From contig CACLVZ010000007.1 of assembly GCA_902610515.1 (NCBI GenBank), positions 1 through 40,912 on the forward strand: a DNA stretch of 40,912 nucleotides. The letters run 5' to 3'. The position numbers were made by a program, and so were the translations under genes. This document shows, one piece after another, positions 1 to 9,177 of the stretch. The notes beneath the pieces are model-generated. The model worked only from the letters and a program-made list of their open reading frames with translations, was not told the origin of the DNA and searched no databases. Numbering within the stretch: the stretch's first letter is position 1; every line of letters starts with the position of its first letter. The stretch is from an uncultured Pelagibacteraceae bacterium (GTDB lineage: Bacteria > Pseudomonadota > Alphaproteobacteria > Pelagibacterales > Pelagibacteraceae).

Positions 1-57
1 TTAATTGCAATTTTTATATTAATTATAATCTTTATTATTTATTCAAGCTACTCTTAA
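1..57 (+). CDS. C-terminal end of an upstream membrane protein (partial)
   Basis: Frame 1 is open from the window edge to a TAA at 55-57. It encodes 18 residues, almost all Ile, Leu and Phe, ending in YSSYS, as expected for the last transmembrane helix of a membrane protein. The next gene starts only 2 bases later, so the two are probably cotranscribed. The family cannot be identified from so short a piece. Confidence 0.5.
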   Translation, partial: LIAIFILIIIFIIYSSYS

Positions 58-59
58 AA

Positions 60-674
60 ATGGAAAAAAAAAATATAAAAAAGTCAATATTTGCAAAAAT
101 AAGAAATAATTTTATAGCTGGAATTGTAGTATTAATACCTATCGGGATTACACTATACCTCACTCTTTTTTTTGTTAGAATTTCAGGAAATATTATACCA
201 AAAGAAATAAACCCTAATAATTATTTACCATTTAACATACCGGGTTTAGAAATCCTAATAGCTTTAATTTTGATTACTCTCATTGGGTGGTTATCTTTAT
301 CTTTTTTAGGAAAAAAATTTTTTGAATTACTCAATAGTGTATTAAAAAAAATACCTATACTTAGAACAATTTATTCAGCTATCGGTCAGATGACTGAAAC
401 GTTTACAAAAACAGATGATAGTCAAAAAAGTGTTGTATTGTTGGAGTATCCCAGAAAAGGTGTATGGGCTGTAGGGTTTGCCACTAAAGAAAATCGAGGA
501 TTAATAAAAGAAAAATTAAACGAGGAATTAATAAATGTTTTTGTCCCAACTACACCTAATCCAACTAGTGGTTTTCTCTTAATGGTTCCAAAAAAAGATT
601 TAATTTATTTAAATGTTACGTTTGAGCAAGCATCCAAGTTTATTGTTTCTGCTGGAACTACTAATATTGATTAA
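60..674 (+). CDS. DUF502 family membrane protein
   Basis: A 204-residue protein of the DUF502 family, whose biochemical role is unknown. Two hydrophobic helices are visible at about residues 15-40 and 60-85, separated by a short loop, followed by a soluble C-terminal domain. The family signature VPTTPNPTSGFL lies near residue 160, and the IPILRTIYSAIGQ segment after helix 2 is also typical. Length is normal for the family. The gene follows another membrane-protein end by 2 bases. Its stop overlaps the convergent recG stop by 4 bases. In many alphaproteobacteria DUF502 genes sit near recG, which supports the call. Confidence 0.85.
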   Translation: MEKKNIKKSIFAKIRNNFIAGIVVLIPIGITLYLTLFFVRISGNIIPKEINPNNYLPFNIPGLEILIALILITLIGWLSLSFLGKKFFELLNSVLKKIPILRTIYSAIGQMTETFTKTDDSQKSVVLLEYPRKGVWAVGFATKENRGLIKEKLNEELINVFVPTTPNPTSGFLLMVPKKDLIYLNVTFEQASKFIVSAGTTNID

Positions 675-2725
675 ATCTCTTCAACGTTAATAATTTCAGC
701 TTTATCAAATAATTTAAGTAAAAAACTAAATTTTTTACTATTTATGTTTTCTTTCATTTGAGAAACATATTTATCTGCTAATAAAAAAAGATCATTGTGA
801 ATTACTGGATCTGCGAACCTGAAGTTTTTTACTCCACTTTGTTGATAGCCTGTTAAATCTCCAAAACCTCTAAGTTTAAGATCCTCTTCAGCAATATAAA
901 AACCATCATCAGAATTTTTAAGAGTCTTAATTCTTTTAATAGCGTTTTTACTTAATCCATCTTTAAATAATAAAATGCATATCCCTTGTTTTATACCTCT
1001 TCCTACTCTTCCTCTAAGTTGATGTAATTGGGCTAAACCAAATTTGTTTGCGTTTTCAATAATGATAAGATTTGCGTTAGGGAAATCAATACCTACCTCA
1101 ATAACTGTAGTCGATACTAATATAGAAATTTCTTTTTTAAGAAATTTGTTAAGTATTTTCTCTTTCTCTATTTTATTTAATGAGCCATGAATCAAACCAA
1201 CTTTTTTTGGAAATTTTTTTTCTATAAAATTAAATCTATTTACCGCAGATGAATAATCAAGAATTTTCGACTCGTCGATTAGTGGACAAACCCAAAAAAT
1301 TTGATTTTTTTCATCAATTTGTTTTTTAATATAGTCCCATAAATCATTTATTTTTTTTTCTGGTTTGCTGTAAGTGATAATTTTTTTTCTAACAGAGGGT
1401 TTTTCTGTAATTTTAGAAATATCCATATCACCATAAAGAGACATCATCATAGTTCTTGGAATAGGGGTGGCTGACAACAACAGTACATCACAATTATTGC
1501 CGCCTTTTTTTGCCAATTCTAATCTTTGTCTTACTCCAAATTTATGTTGTTCATCAATTACAATAAATCCTAAATTTTTAAATTTAATTTTTTTTTGAAA
1601 CAAAGAATGAGTTCCGATAATCAAATCAATTTTACCTTTTTCCAAATTTTCTAAAATTCTTTTTTTTTTTACGTATTCGGTTTTTCCTGACAAGTATTCA
1701 ATTTTAAAATTTGTATTTCTAAAAATATTAACTGCTAGTTTATAGTGTTGACGAGATAATATTTCAGTAGGTGCCATTAAGGCGCATTGATATTTACTTT
1801 CAATTACATTTGATATAGTTAAAAATGATACTATAGTTTTACCTGATCCAACGTCTCCTTGTATAATCCTAAACATTCTAATTTTATTCTTAAGATCTTC
1901 ATTTATTTCCCTATATGTGTTTATTTGACTTTTCGTTAAATTAAAGGGTAAAGATTTAATAATCTTATTAGAAACAATTTCTTGAAAAGATTTAGCTTTT
2001 TTAATCTTTTTAATTCTTTTTCGATTTTCAGATAAGGTAATGAAATTAGCGCATATTTCATCAAATACAATTCTTCTATAACTTTTAGAGTTATTTTCTT
2101 TACTATCATTGGAATTATGCAATCTTTCTATTGTATTGTTCCAATTAAGCAAATTATTATTTTTGACAAAATCTTCACTTAACCAATCATTTATTACCGG
2201 TAAGTTTTTTGTGACTTGCTCGCTTATAGTCCGATATTTTTTTTCATTTATGCCTTTTGTTAAAGTGTATTTTGGTATATTTTTGACGACATAATCTTGG
2301 TTTTCTAGATTAGTTACGTAATCAGGGTTTGTAATTTGATATTTATTTTTATAATAGTTCGTTTTTCCACTTATGATGACTTGACCATTTAAAGGAAATA
2401 TTTTTCTTAAATAACCTTCTCTACTATTAAAATAAATTATATCAATTTTACCAGTTTCGTCTTCGCACAATATTTTATTTGGAAGATTTCTTATTCTAGG
2501 GAAGTTTAATTTTTTAACGGTAACCTTAATTGTCTGAATTTTTCCAATTTCTAATTTGTTAATTTTTGAAATCTTAGATCTATCAGTCTCAGAATAAGGT
2601 AAATTTAGAATAATATCTTTAATTTTCTCTATTTTTCTTTTTTTTAGGTATTTTGATAATTGAGGACCAACACCTTTCAATTTATTTATATCTTTAAAAA
2701 TAAAATCTTTTTTTAATATATTCAT
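671..2725 (-). CDS. recG: ATP-dependent DNA helicase RecG
   Basis: A 684-residue helicase that remodels stalled replication forks and branched recombination intermediates. The N-terminal wedge/OB region occupies about residues 1-190. Walker A (GDVGSGKT) is near residue 292, the DEQH box near 390, LLLSATPIPRT follows at about 418, and the C-terminal motif HQLRGRVGRG is near 571. The C-terminal DLxxRGxGxxxGxxQ element typical of RecG is present (DLKLRGFGDLTGYQQSG). Length is close to the usual 680-700. Its ATG at 2725 lies only 25 bases from the divergent sdhE start. Confidence 0.97.
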   Translation of the reverse strand: MNILKKDFIFKDINKLKGVGPQLSKYLKKRKIEKIKDIILNLPYSETDRSKISKINKLEIGKIQTIKVTVKKLNFPRIRNLPNKILCEDETGKIDIIYFNSREGYLRKIFPLNGQVIISGKTNYYKNKYQITNPDYVTNLENQDYVVKNIPKYTLTKGINEKKYRTISEQVTKNLPVINDWLSEDFVKNNNLLNWNNTIERLHNSNDSKENNSKSYRRIVFDEICANFITLSENRKRIKKIKKAKSFQEIVSNKIIKSLPFNLTKSQINTYREINEDLKNKIRMFRIIQGDVGSGKTIVSFLTISNVIESKYQCALMAPTEILSRQHYKLAVNIFRNTNFKIEYLSGKTEYVKKKRILENLEKGKIDLIIGTHSLFQKKIKFKNLGFIVIDEQHKFGVRQRLELAKKGGNNCDVLLLSATPIPRTMMMSLYGDMDISKITEKPSVRKKIITYSKPEKKINDLWDYIKKQIDEKNQIFWVCPLIDESKILDYSSAVNRFNFIEKKFPKKVGLIHGSLNKIEKEKILNKFLKKEISILVSTTVIEVGIDFPNANLIIIENANKFGLAQLHQLRGRVGRGIKQGICILLFKDGLSKNAIKRIKTLKNSDDGFYIAEEDLKLRGFGDLTGYQQSGVKNFRFADPVIHNDLFLLADKYVSQMKENINSKKFSFLLKLFDKAEIINVEEI

Positions 2726-2736
2726 TATATAGTATG

Positions 2737-2742
2737 TATAAT
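2737..2742 (+). promoter_or_regulatory. Possible -10 box for sdhE, leaderless transcript
   Basis: A perfect TATAAT lies 9-14 bases before the sdhE ATG at 2751, so the predicted transcription start would fall at or next to the start codon. No good -35 is visible, and the 25-bp gap leaves no room for a Shine-Dalgarno leader. In such AT-rich DNA a chance match is quite possible. Confidence 0.3.
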
Positions 2743-2750
2743 ATATTTTG

Positions 2751-3008
2751 ATGTCTGAAAAATTAGAAATATTAAAAAAAAAGATTTTATACAGAGCTTC
2801 CTATAGAGGTACCAAAGAAATGGATTTACTATTAACTGCATTTGTTAAAAAAAATATAAATTCATTTACTAAGTCTCAACTTAAAGAATTGGAAAATTTC
2901 CTTGAATTTGAAGACGAAACAATTCTTAGTTTTTATAATTTTAATATTGTTGATAAAAATATTGATAAAAATTCTATCTCAAAAATATTCAAAAAATTCA
3001 AAATGTAA
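2751..3008 (+). CDS. sdhE: Succinate dehydrogenase assembly factor 2 (SdhE/YgfY family)
   Basis: An 85-residue all-helical protein of the SdhE family, which helps attach FAD covalently to the flavoprotein subunit of succinate dehydrogenase. The key RGxxE motif is present as RGTKE at about residues 18-22, followed by MDLLL. The second half contains the family element of closely spaced acidic residues (FLEFEDETILSFY). I chose ATG at 2751 over a TTG three bases upstream. The recG-sdhE divergent arrangement is widespread in alphaproteobacteria. The stop codon (3006-3008) directly abuts the 3' end of the convergent tRNA-Ser with no spacer. Confidence 0.9.
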   Translation: MSEKLEILKKKILYRASYRGTKEMDLLLTAFVKKNINSFTKSQLKELENFLEFEDETILSFYNFNIVDKNIDKNSISKIFKKFKM

Positions 3009-3098
3009 TGGCGGAGAGGGTGGGATTCGAACCCACGAACGAGTTGCCCCGTTGCTGGTTTTCAAGACCAGTGCTTTCAACCGCTCAGCCACCTCTCC
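3009..3098 (-). tRNA. tRNA-Ser (anticodon TGA), CCA encoded
   Basis: A 90-nt class II tRNA read on the minus strand. The acceptor stem GGAGAGG pairs with CCTCTCC, the discriminator is G, and CCA is encoded (TGG at 3009-3011 on the plus strand). The anticodon loop reads CTTGAAA, giving TGA, which decodes UCN serine codons. The long variable arm of serine tRNAs and the T-loop GTTCGAATC are visible. Confidence 0.97.
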
Positions 3099-3190
3099 TA
3101 AAAATAGAAATGCATTATTTATTACTATCAAAGCAAATAAATAACAATAAATAAAAGCTTACTAGTTATGCTAGTTAATGATTGACAATT

Positions 3191-4204
3191 ATGATATTCA
3201 CAAAAATGCATAAATTTATTAAATTTTTAATTTTTCTAAAATTATCTTTTTTAATAAATTTTCCAGTTTACTCAGATGACTTTTCCGAGTGGAAAATTAA
3301 TTTCAAGATTCAAGCTATTAATTCTGGTATCTCAGAACAGGTGGTTGAAACTGTAATGAAGGATGCAAGGTTTCTTCCTAAGGTAATTGAATATGATCGA
3401 TTTCAACCTGAATTTTATGAAGATACTTTCACTTATATCAAAAAAAGATCCTCAAAAAATAAAATTAAGCAAGGTGTAAAATTATATAAAAAAGAAAAAA
3501 AAATAATTGACATAATTGAAAAAGAGTTTCAAGTTGAAAAGGAACTCCTACTTGCCTTAATGGGTATAGAAACAAATTTTGGAAAGTATTTAGGAAAAAT
3601 GGATACAGTATCCTCGCTTGCAACACTTAGCTATGATAAAAGAAGAAGTGAATTTTTTACTAAAGAACTTATCATTTTATTAAAACTTGTAGATCAAAAA
3701 ATTATAAAGAAAGAAATTTTATTTGGATCTTGGGCAGGTGCTTTTGGAAATTTCCAGTTTATGCCAAGGACAATCAGAAACTATGCTATTGATTACAACG
3801 ACAATAAAATAATAGAATTAAAAAAAACAGAAGATTCCTTTGCTTCTGCAGCTAACTATCTAAAAATGATAGGATGGAAAAAAAATCAACCTTGCTATCT
3901 AAAAATCGACTTAAAAAAAAATATACCTAAAAAATACTTAAATTCTTCAGCAAAGAAAATTAAAAATAAGCGAAATGTTGATTTTTTTAGAAAATATATA
4001 TTAAAAAATGAAAAGATCAATTTGGATAATAATTTGAAAGCAGCGATAATTGTACCAGATAAGGATATTATTCCTGAAGCAGAAACGTTGTCTCCAGCAT
4101 ATTTAGTTTTTGAAAATTATGAAAAAATTTTAAAGTGGAACAGATCATTAAGATTCGCATTAGCCGTTTGTAAATTAAAAAACAATTTTAAAGATGAAAT
4201 TTAG
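3191..4204 (+). CDS. mltB: Lytic murein transglycosylase, MltB-like
   Basis: A 337-residue SLT_2-family transglycosylase that cleaves glycan strands of peptidoglycan to 1,6-anhydroMurNAc ends. A signal sequence (KFLIFLKLSFLINFPVYS) occupies about residues 10-30, with no lipobox, so it is probably a soluble periplasmic enzyme. The catalytic Glu is in MGIETNFG near residue 125, and the GSWAGAFGNFQFMP block near 180 is diagnostic. I used ATG 3191; an in-frame TTG at 3182 and an ATG at 3206 are alternatives. It overlaps the next gene by 11 bases, linking it to a cell-wall operon with the RlpA-like and D,D-carboxypeptidase genes. Confidence 0.92.
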   Translation: MIFTKMHKFIKFLIFLKLSFLINFPVYSDDFSEWKINFKIQAINSGISEQVVETVMKDARFLPKVIEYDRFQPEFYEDTFTYIKKRSSKNKIKQGVKLYKKEKKIIDIIEKEFQVEKELLLALMGIETNFGKYLGKMDTVSSLATLSYDKRRSEFFTKELIILLKLVDQKIIKKEILFGSWAGAFGNFQFMPRTIRNYAIDYNDNKIIELKKTEDSFASAANYLKMIGWKKNQPCYLKIDLKKNIPKKYLNSSAKKIKNKRNVDFFRKYILKNEKINLDNNLKAAIIVPDKDIIPEAETLSPAYLVFENYEKILKWNRSLRFALAVCKLKNNFKDEI

Positions 4205-4931
4205 CTCAGTATTTATATTATTATTCATTTATTCATGCTCAGCCAATTATACTAAGTATGAAAATAGGACTCCTTACAATTCAAAAGGCTTCGCTTTTAT
4301 TTATAACGACAGTGATTTTCAAAATAAAACAATTAAAATAAAAATGGACAATGAGATAGCTGAAGCTGCTCATCATACGTTAAAGCCAGGTGTGACACTT
4401 AAAATTATTAATCCTAAAAATAACAAGTCAGTTGTTCTTAAAAATTCGTCAAAGATAAATTTTTCTGATTTCTATAAAATTTTAATAACTAAGTCTTTAG
4501 CTGATGAAATAGGATTGAACTATGATTTTCCTTTAGTTGAAGTTTTAGAAATTAAAAAAAATAAATCCTTTGTTGCTCAAAAAGCTAAAATCTTTAAAGA
4601 AGAAAGGACTATTTCAAACAATGCACCAGTTGACTCAGTTCAAATTCTTAATATATCAAAAAATAAAAAGAAAAATACCAAGTCAAAAATAAACACATTC
4701 AATATTAAAATTGCCTCATTTTATTATCAAGATGTAGCAAAACTTTTAATAGAAAGAATAAAAATTGAATTGCCAGAGTTTAATATGAACAAAATCAAAG
4801 TAATTAAAAAAAACGATAATGAAATTAACCTTATTTCTGGACCATATAATACTGTTAATTTAATGAAAAATGATTACATTCACCTTAAAAAATTTGGATT
4901 TGAAGATTTGGAGATTATTGCAAATGAATAA
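4194..4931 (+). CDS. rlpA: RlpA-like lipoprotein with SPOR domain, catalytic site degenerate
   Basis: A 245-residue predicted lipoprotein. The leader ends in a lipobox (IYSC, Cys about residue 15). Residues about 30-90 match the start of the RlpA double-psi beta-barrel: AAHHTLKPG corresponds to the family's AAHRTLPFG, and the following LKIINPKNNKSVVLK to its RVTNLDNGRSVVV. The region that should carry the catalytic Asp (NDRGPF in active RlpA) instead reads KNSSKINFSDF. The last 75 residues, with SGPYNT and a final beta strand, look like a SPOR peptidoglycan-binding domain. RlpA normally cleaves denuded septal glycan; this one may only bind. Position between mltB and dacC matches alphaproteobacterial rlpA. 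Confidence 0.72.
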   Translation: MKFSSVFILLFIYSCSANYTKYENRTPYNSKGFAFIYNDSDFQNKTIKIKMDNEIAEAAHHTLKPGVTLKIINPKNNKSVVLKNSSKINFSDFYKILITKSLADEIGLNYDFPLVEVLEIKKNKSFVAQKAKIFKEERTISNNAPVDSVQILNISKNKKKNTKSKINTFNIKIASFYYQDVAKLLIERIKIELPEFNMNKIKVIKKNDNEINLISGPYNTVNLMKNDYIHLKKFGFEDLEIIANE

Positions 4932-6073
4932 ATTATTTTTCATCATTTTTTTCGTGTTTTTCTTTTTAAATAAGTTAATAGCTAATCCAAATATTAACGC
5001 TAGGACAGGTATTTTAATCGATTATCATTCAGATGAAATAATTTATGAATTTGATCCTGATACAAATATTTACCCTGCTTCGATGACAAAAATAATGACC
5101 TCTATTATTGCATTTGATCTGTTAAAAAAAGAAAAGTTATCCTTAGATGATTTATTTGTTGTATCTGAAAACGCATGGAGATTATCTCAAAGTGGATACT
5201 CTTCCATGTTCATAATGGTGAATGATCAAGTTTCAGTTGAAGATTTACTAAAGGGGATAATTATTGCATCTGGTAATGATGCTTGCGTAGCCTTAGCAGA
5301 AGGTATTGCAGGTTCTGAGGAAAATTTCGCTGAAATAATGAATGAAAAAGCATCGGAGATAGGCATGATCAACACAAATTTTACGAATTCTTCTGGAATT
5401 AATGATCCTGATAATGTTTCCACAGTTAGAGATATAGCTGTAATGTCTAAATATCTTATTAAAAATTATCCAATATATTATGAACTTTTCAAAGAAAAAA
5501 CTTTTACATGGGATAGAACCGGGGGTGATCCAATTAAACAAGGTAATCGAAATCCATTGTTGTATAAAAATGTAGGCGTTGATGGAGTAAAAACGGGATA
5601 TTTAGCTGTGGAAAAATACTCTTTAGCTAGTTCAATGAAAAAAAAATGATAGAAGACTTATTGCAGTTGTGTCCGGTTTTCCTTCTAAAAATCTTAGAAG
5701 TTCAGAGTCACTTAAGCTTCTAAATTGGGGTTTCAGAAACACAAATACTTTTGAAGTTTCCAAAAAAGATGAAACTTTCTTCGAGCTAGATACTTGGTTA
5801 GCAAAAAAAAGAAAAATAAAAGCAGTCTCAAAAGATGATTATTACATAACTATCCCTAAAAAGGATATTAGACACCTTAAAGTTTCTTTAAATTATAATG
5901 GTCCAATTGTAGCACCAATTAAAAAAGGGAAAAAAATAGCTGACTTAGTTATAACAAAAAAAGATGAAATAATCAAAACTCTTCCCCTTTACGCTTCTGA
6001 GGATTTAAAAAAAGTGAATTTTTTCAAAAGCCTATTTACCTCAATTAATTACTTGATCTGGGGTGATGTATAA
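4924..6073 (+). pseudogene. dacC: D-alanyl-D-alanine carboxypeptidase (PBP5/6 family) with a frameshift in an A9 run
   Basis: A periplasmic D,D-carboxypeptidase that trims pentapeptide stems in peptidoglycan. The signal peptide is followed by the catalytic SxxK (SMTK), then SGND and KTGYL, all in the first frame. That frame stops at 5647-5649 directly after nine adenines (5638-5646). Removing one A restores a continuous 382-residue protein through the C-terminal PBP5 domain (VVSGFPSKNLRSSES onward) to the stop at 6071-6073, overlapping tmk. All expected motifs and the normal length survive. This may be a sequencing error, phase variation, transcript slippage on the homopolymer, or a recent loss. 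Confidence 0.85.
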
Positions 6074-6707
6074 AAAGAAACCTCTTTTCATCGTTTTTGA
6101 AGGAATAGAAGGATGCGGTAAATCATTTCAAAGTAAAAAGCTCTTTAATAATCTTAAAAAAAGAAAAATAGATTGTATTTTAACTAGAGAACCAGGCGGA
6201 ACTAGAAGTGCCGAATTAATAAGAAATCTAATACTTAAAGATTATTTTAATAAGAATACCAAAGAAAAATTTGACAAAATTACTGACACACTTTTATACT
6301 TAGCTTCTAGAAACGAGCATGTTAAAAATAAGATAAAACCTGCATTAAGGAAAAGAAAAATTGTAATTTGTGATAGGTTTATTGATTCAACATTCGCTTA
6401 TCAGGTTTATGGAAAAAAAGTTGATTCTAAATTAATAAAAAATGTTCATAAATATATATTAGAAGGTATAAAACCTGATATTACGTTTATATTGAAAGTA
6501 AATTCAAGCACTGCAAAGAAAAGACTATTTAAAAGAAAATCAAATAATAGATATGATAACTTTAAAGAATCTTTTTATAGAAAAGCGCAAAATTCTTTTT
6601 TAAAGATTGCAAAAAATAAAAAAAATTATCATATTTTAGAGTCATCTAGAAATACTAATCATTTAGAAAAGAAAATTCTAAATATTGTAGTAAGAAATCT
6701 AAATTAA
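6066..6707 (+). CDS. tmk: Thymidylate kinase
   Basis: A 213-residue dTMP kinase that makes dTDP for DNA synthesis. The P-loop FEGIEGCGKS is at about residues 9-18, TREPGGT near 40, and the DRFIDSTFAYQ segment near 100. The length is typical. ATG 6066 was chosen; an in-frame GTG lies 3 bases upstream. It overlaps the end of dacC by 8 bases and directly abuts holB, so it belongs to the same operon. Confidence 0.95.
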   Translation: MYKKKPLFIVFEGIEGCGKSFQSKKLFNNLKKRKIDCILTREPGGTRSAELIRNLILKDYFNKNTKEKFDKITDTLLYLASRNEHVKNKIKPALRKRKIVICDRFIDSTFAYQVYGKKVDSKLIKNVHKYILEGIKPDITFILKVNSSTAKKRLFKRKSNNRYDNFKESFYRKAQNSFLKIAKNKKNYHILESSRNTNHLEKKILNIVVRNLN

Positions 6708-7643
6708 ATGAACACAGCAGAACTCTTTAATTTTAAAAAAACTCATAAACTTTTTGGTTTAAATAAAGATTTTGATTTTTTAAAAAGTTTACACAATTTA
6801 AATAAATTCCCTAGAGCATTATTAATTTCAGGCAAAAAAGGTGAGGGAAAATCTACAATGATAAATCATTTGATGTATTACATTTTTGATAGAGAAAATT
6901 ATGATACTCAAGATAATATATTTTCTGATAAAACTGCTTTCCATAAATTGTTCTCTAAAAATTTACATCAAAACATAATTTATTTATCCTCTTTTGATAT
7001 TAAAAATATTAAAATTGATGACATAAGGTATTTAAAAGATAAAATTTTAAAAACCACTATTAATAAAAATAATAGATACATTATTTTAGATGACATTGAT
7101 TTGTTTAATTTGAGTAGTTTAAACGCTTTACTTAAATTGATAGAAGAACCTAAATCAAATAATTATTTTATTTTAATAAACAACAATACTAAATATTTAA
7201 TAGATACAATTAAATCAAGGTGTATAGAAATTAAAATAATGATTAAAAATACAGATTTAAATAAAATCAATAATGATGTCTTAAATTTTTATAATCAGAA
7301 GAAAATTTTAAATTTAGATATACTAAATGTTTCTCCTGGGAATTTTCTTAAATTTAATTATATATTGGAGGATAATGATATAAATATAAAAAATGACTAT
7401 TTATTAAACTTAAGAATATTAATTAATCTTTATAAAAAAAACAAAGATCCTTTATTTATTGAACTTATCACTTTCCTCACAGATTATTATATAGCTTGTT
7501 TCAGAGGCAAAAATATTTACCATTATAAAAATCTAATTCAAAAAAGACAGTTTATACTTAATAAACTTAATGAATTTTTTTTATACAATCTAAGTATGAA
7601 TACTCTATTAAATTCTTTAGAAAACCATTATTTAAATGAATAA
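6708..7643 (+). CDS. holB: DNA polymerase III delta-prime subunit (HolB)
   Basis: A 311-residue AAA+ clamp-loader subunit. The P-loop ISGKKGEGKST is near residues 40-50. DDIDLFN near 128 corresponds to Walker B, and LLKLIEEP near 144 is the signature of delta-prime and gamma/tau subunits. The SRC motif (IKSRCIEI) follows at about 170. The protein is divergent, and the C-terminal collar region is hard to recognise in this AT-biased sequence. Position between tmk and metG is classical for holB and decides the call. It overlaps metG by 8 bases. Confidence 0.88.
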   Translation: MNTAELFNFKKTHKLFGLNKDFDFLKSLHNLNKFPRALLISGKKGEGKSTMINHLMYYIFDRENYDTQDNIFSDKTAFHKLFSKNLHQNIIYLSSFDIKNIKIDDIRYLKDKILKTTINKNNRYIILDDIDLFNLSSLNALLKLIEEPKSNNYFILINNNTKYLIDTIKSRCIEIKIMIKNTDLNKINNDVLNFYNQKKILNLDILNVSPGNFLKFNYILEDNDINIKNDYLLNLRILINLYKKNKDPLFIELITFLTDYYIACFRGKNIYHYKNLIQKRQFILNKLNEFFLYNLSMNTLLNSLENHYLNE

Positions 7644-9177
7644 AAACTATTACATTACTACACCAATATATTATCCTTCAGGGAAACCACATATGGGACA
7701 TGCATATTCAAGTATAGTTGCTGATGTGTTTGCTAGATTTAAAAGATTAGAAGGATATAACGTTCTTTTTTTAACTGGAACAGACGAGCATGGCCAAAAA
7801 ATACAAAAAGAGGCTAAGAAAAATAAAAAAGAACCAAAAATTTTTTGCGATGAATTATCTGAAACTTTTCGATCATTAACAAAAATATTAAATTTAACAA
7901 ATGATGATTTTATAAGAACTACTGAAAAACGACACTTTAAATCAGTTAATGAGATTTGGAATAGATTAACTAACTCTGGTGATATTTATTTAGATAAATA
8001 TAGTGGTTGGTATTCTGTATCAGATGAAGCTTATTACGATGATGATGAAATTGAAGATAAAGATGGTAATAAGATTTCAAAAATATCTGGTTCCGCAGTT
8101 GAATGGGTAGAGGAGAACTCTTATTTTTTTAAATTATCTTCATTTCAAAAAAAATTATTAGATCACTATAAAAAAAATGAAAATTTTATTTTACCACAAT
8201 CGAGAAGAAATGAAGTAATCAGTTTTGTGGAAAAAGGTCTTAAAGATTTGTCTATCAGCAGAACATCATTTTCTTGGGGAATCCCAGTTCCGCAAAACAA
8301 TAAACATGTTATTTATGTTTGGTTAGATGCGCTAACAAATTACTTAAGTGCACTAAATTTCCCTAATATAGAAGATAAAAAATATAAAGCTTTTTGGCCA
8401 GCAGACGTTCATATAATTGGAAAAGATATTTTAAGATTTCATGCAATATATTGGCCAGCTTTTTTAATTGCAGCAAATTTACCATTACCTAAAAGAATCT
8501 TTGGACATGGTTGGATCCTTTCAGATGATAAGAAAATGTCTAAATCTCTAGGAAATATTTTAGATCCAATTAAAGTAATTAATGATTATGGAATTGATCA
8601 ACTAAGATATTATTTAATAAAAGAAGTTTCTTTAGGAAACGACGGTAATATTTCAATGGAAAATCTTAAAAATTGTATAAATAATGATTTAGCTAATAAT
8701 TATGGCAATTTGTGTCAAAGAGTTTTTTCATTCTTAAAAAAAAATTGTAGCAATAAAATACCCAAAAAAAACGAATTAAAAGAAAATGACATTAAATTAA
8801 TTAAAAATATTAGAAATAATATCCCTAAACTTATTGATTATATTAATAAACAAAATCTAAATGAATATATTAAAATGGTAGTCAATTTTTCTTTTGAAGC
8901 TAACAAATATTTTAATGATTCAGAACCATGGGCTTTAAAAACAAAGGACCCTAAAAGAATGGATACAATTCTTCACACAATATCAGAACAAATCAAAAAT
9001 ATTTCTATTCTTTTAAACCCAATTATACCCATATCTACTAAAAAAGTTTTAGATGCAATTAATTTATCTGATAAAGATATTACAATTGATAATATAAAAA
9101 ATGATAACATTTTGAATTATAATTTGGAGTTAAAAAATTTAGATATATTGTTTAAAAAGATTGAGAATGATAATTGA
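7636..9177 (+). CDS. metG: Methionyl-tRNA synthetase
   Basis: A 513-residue class I aminoacyl-tRNA synthetase that charges initiator and elongator tRNA-Met. The HIGH motif appears as HMGH at residues 19-22, the KMSKS loop at about 300 (KKMSKSLGN), and IYVWLDALTNYLSA near 230 is a MetRS hallmark. The usual four-Cys zinc knuckle in the connective peptide is absent, as in the one-domain, zinc-free type (MetG2). There is no C-terminal tRNA-binding EMAP domain. It overlaps holB by 8 bases and tatD by 11. Confidence 0.96.
   Translation: MNKNYYITTPIYYPSGKPHMGHAYSSIVADVFARFKRLEGYNVLFLTGTDEHGQKIQKEAKKNKKEPKIFCDELSETFRSLTKILNLTNDDFIRTTEKRHFKSVNEIWNRLTNSGDIYLDKYSGWYSVSDEAYYDDDEIEDKDGNKISKISGSAVEWVEENSYFFKLSSFQKKLLDHYKKNENFILPQSRRNEVISFVEKGLKDLSISRTSFSWGIPVPQNNKHVIYVWLDALTNYLSALNFPNIEDKKYKAFWPADVHIIGKDILRFHAIYWPAFLIAANLPLPKRIFGHGWILSDDKKMSKSLGNILDPIKVINDYGIDQLRYYLIKEVSLGNDGNISMENLKNCINNDLANNYGNLCQRVFSFLKKNCSNKIPKKNELKENDIKLIKNIRNNIPKLIDYINKQNLNEYIKMVVNFSFEANKYFNDSEPWALKTKDPKRMDTILHTISEQIKNISILLNPIIPISTKKVLDAINLSDKDITIDNIKNDNILNYNLELKNLDILFKKIENDN

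Noticed and set aside
2902-3144. An 80-residue plus-strand ORF over the end of sdhE and the tRNA-Ser gene
   Set aside because: Most of it is the antisense of tRNA-Ser and an alternate frame of sdhE; its peptide reflects the tRNA, not a protein.
3160-3180. A short ACTAG/CTAGT inverted repeat between tRNA-Ser and mltB
   Set aside because: Five-base arms around a short spacer are expected by chance in this sequence, and no promoter element lines up with it.
5669-6073. A separate 134-residue gene after the carboxypeptidase
   Set aside because: It is the C-terminal PBP5 domain of the same gene, displaced by a one-base frameshift, and its internal Met is not a plausible start.
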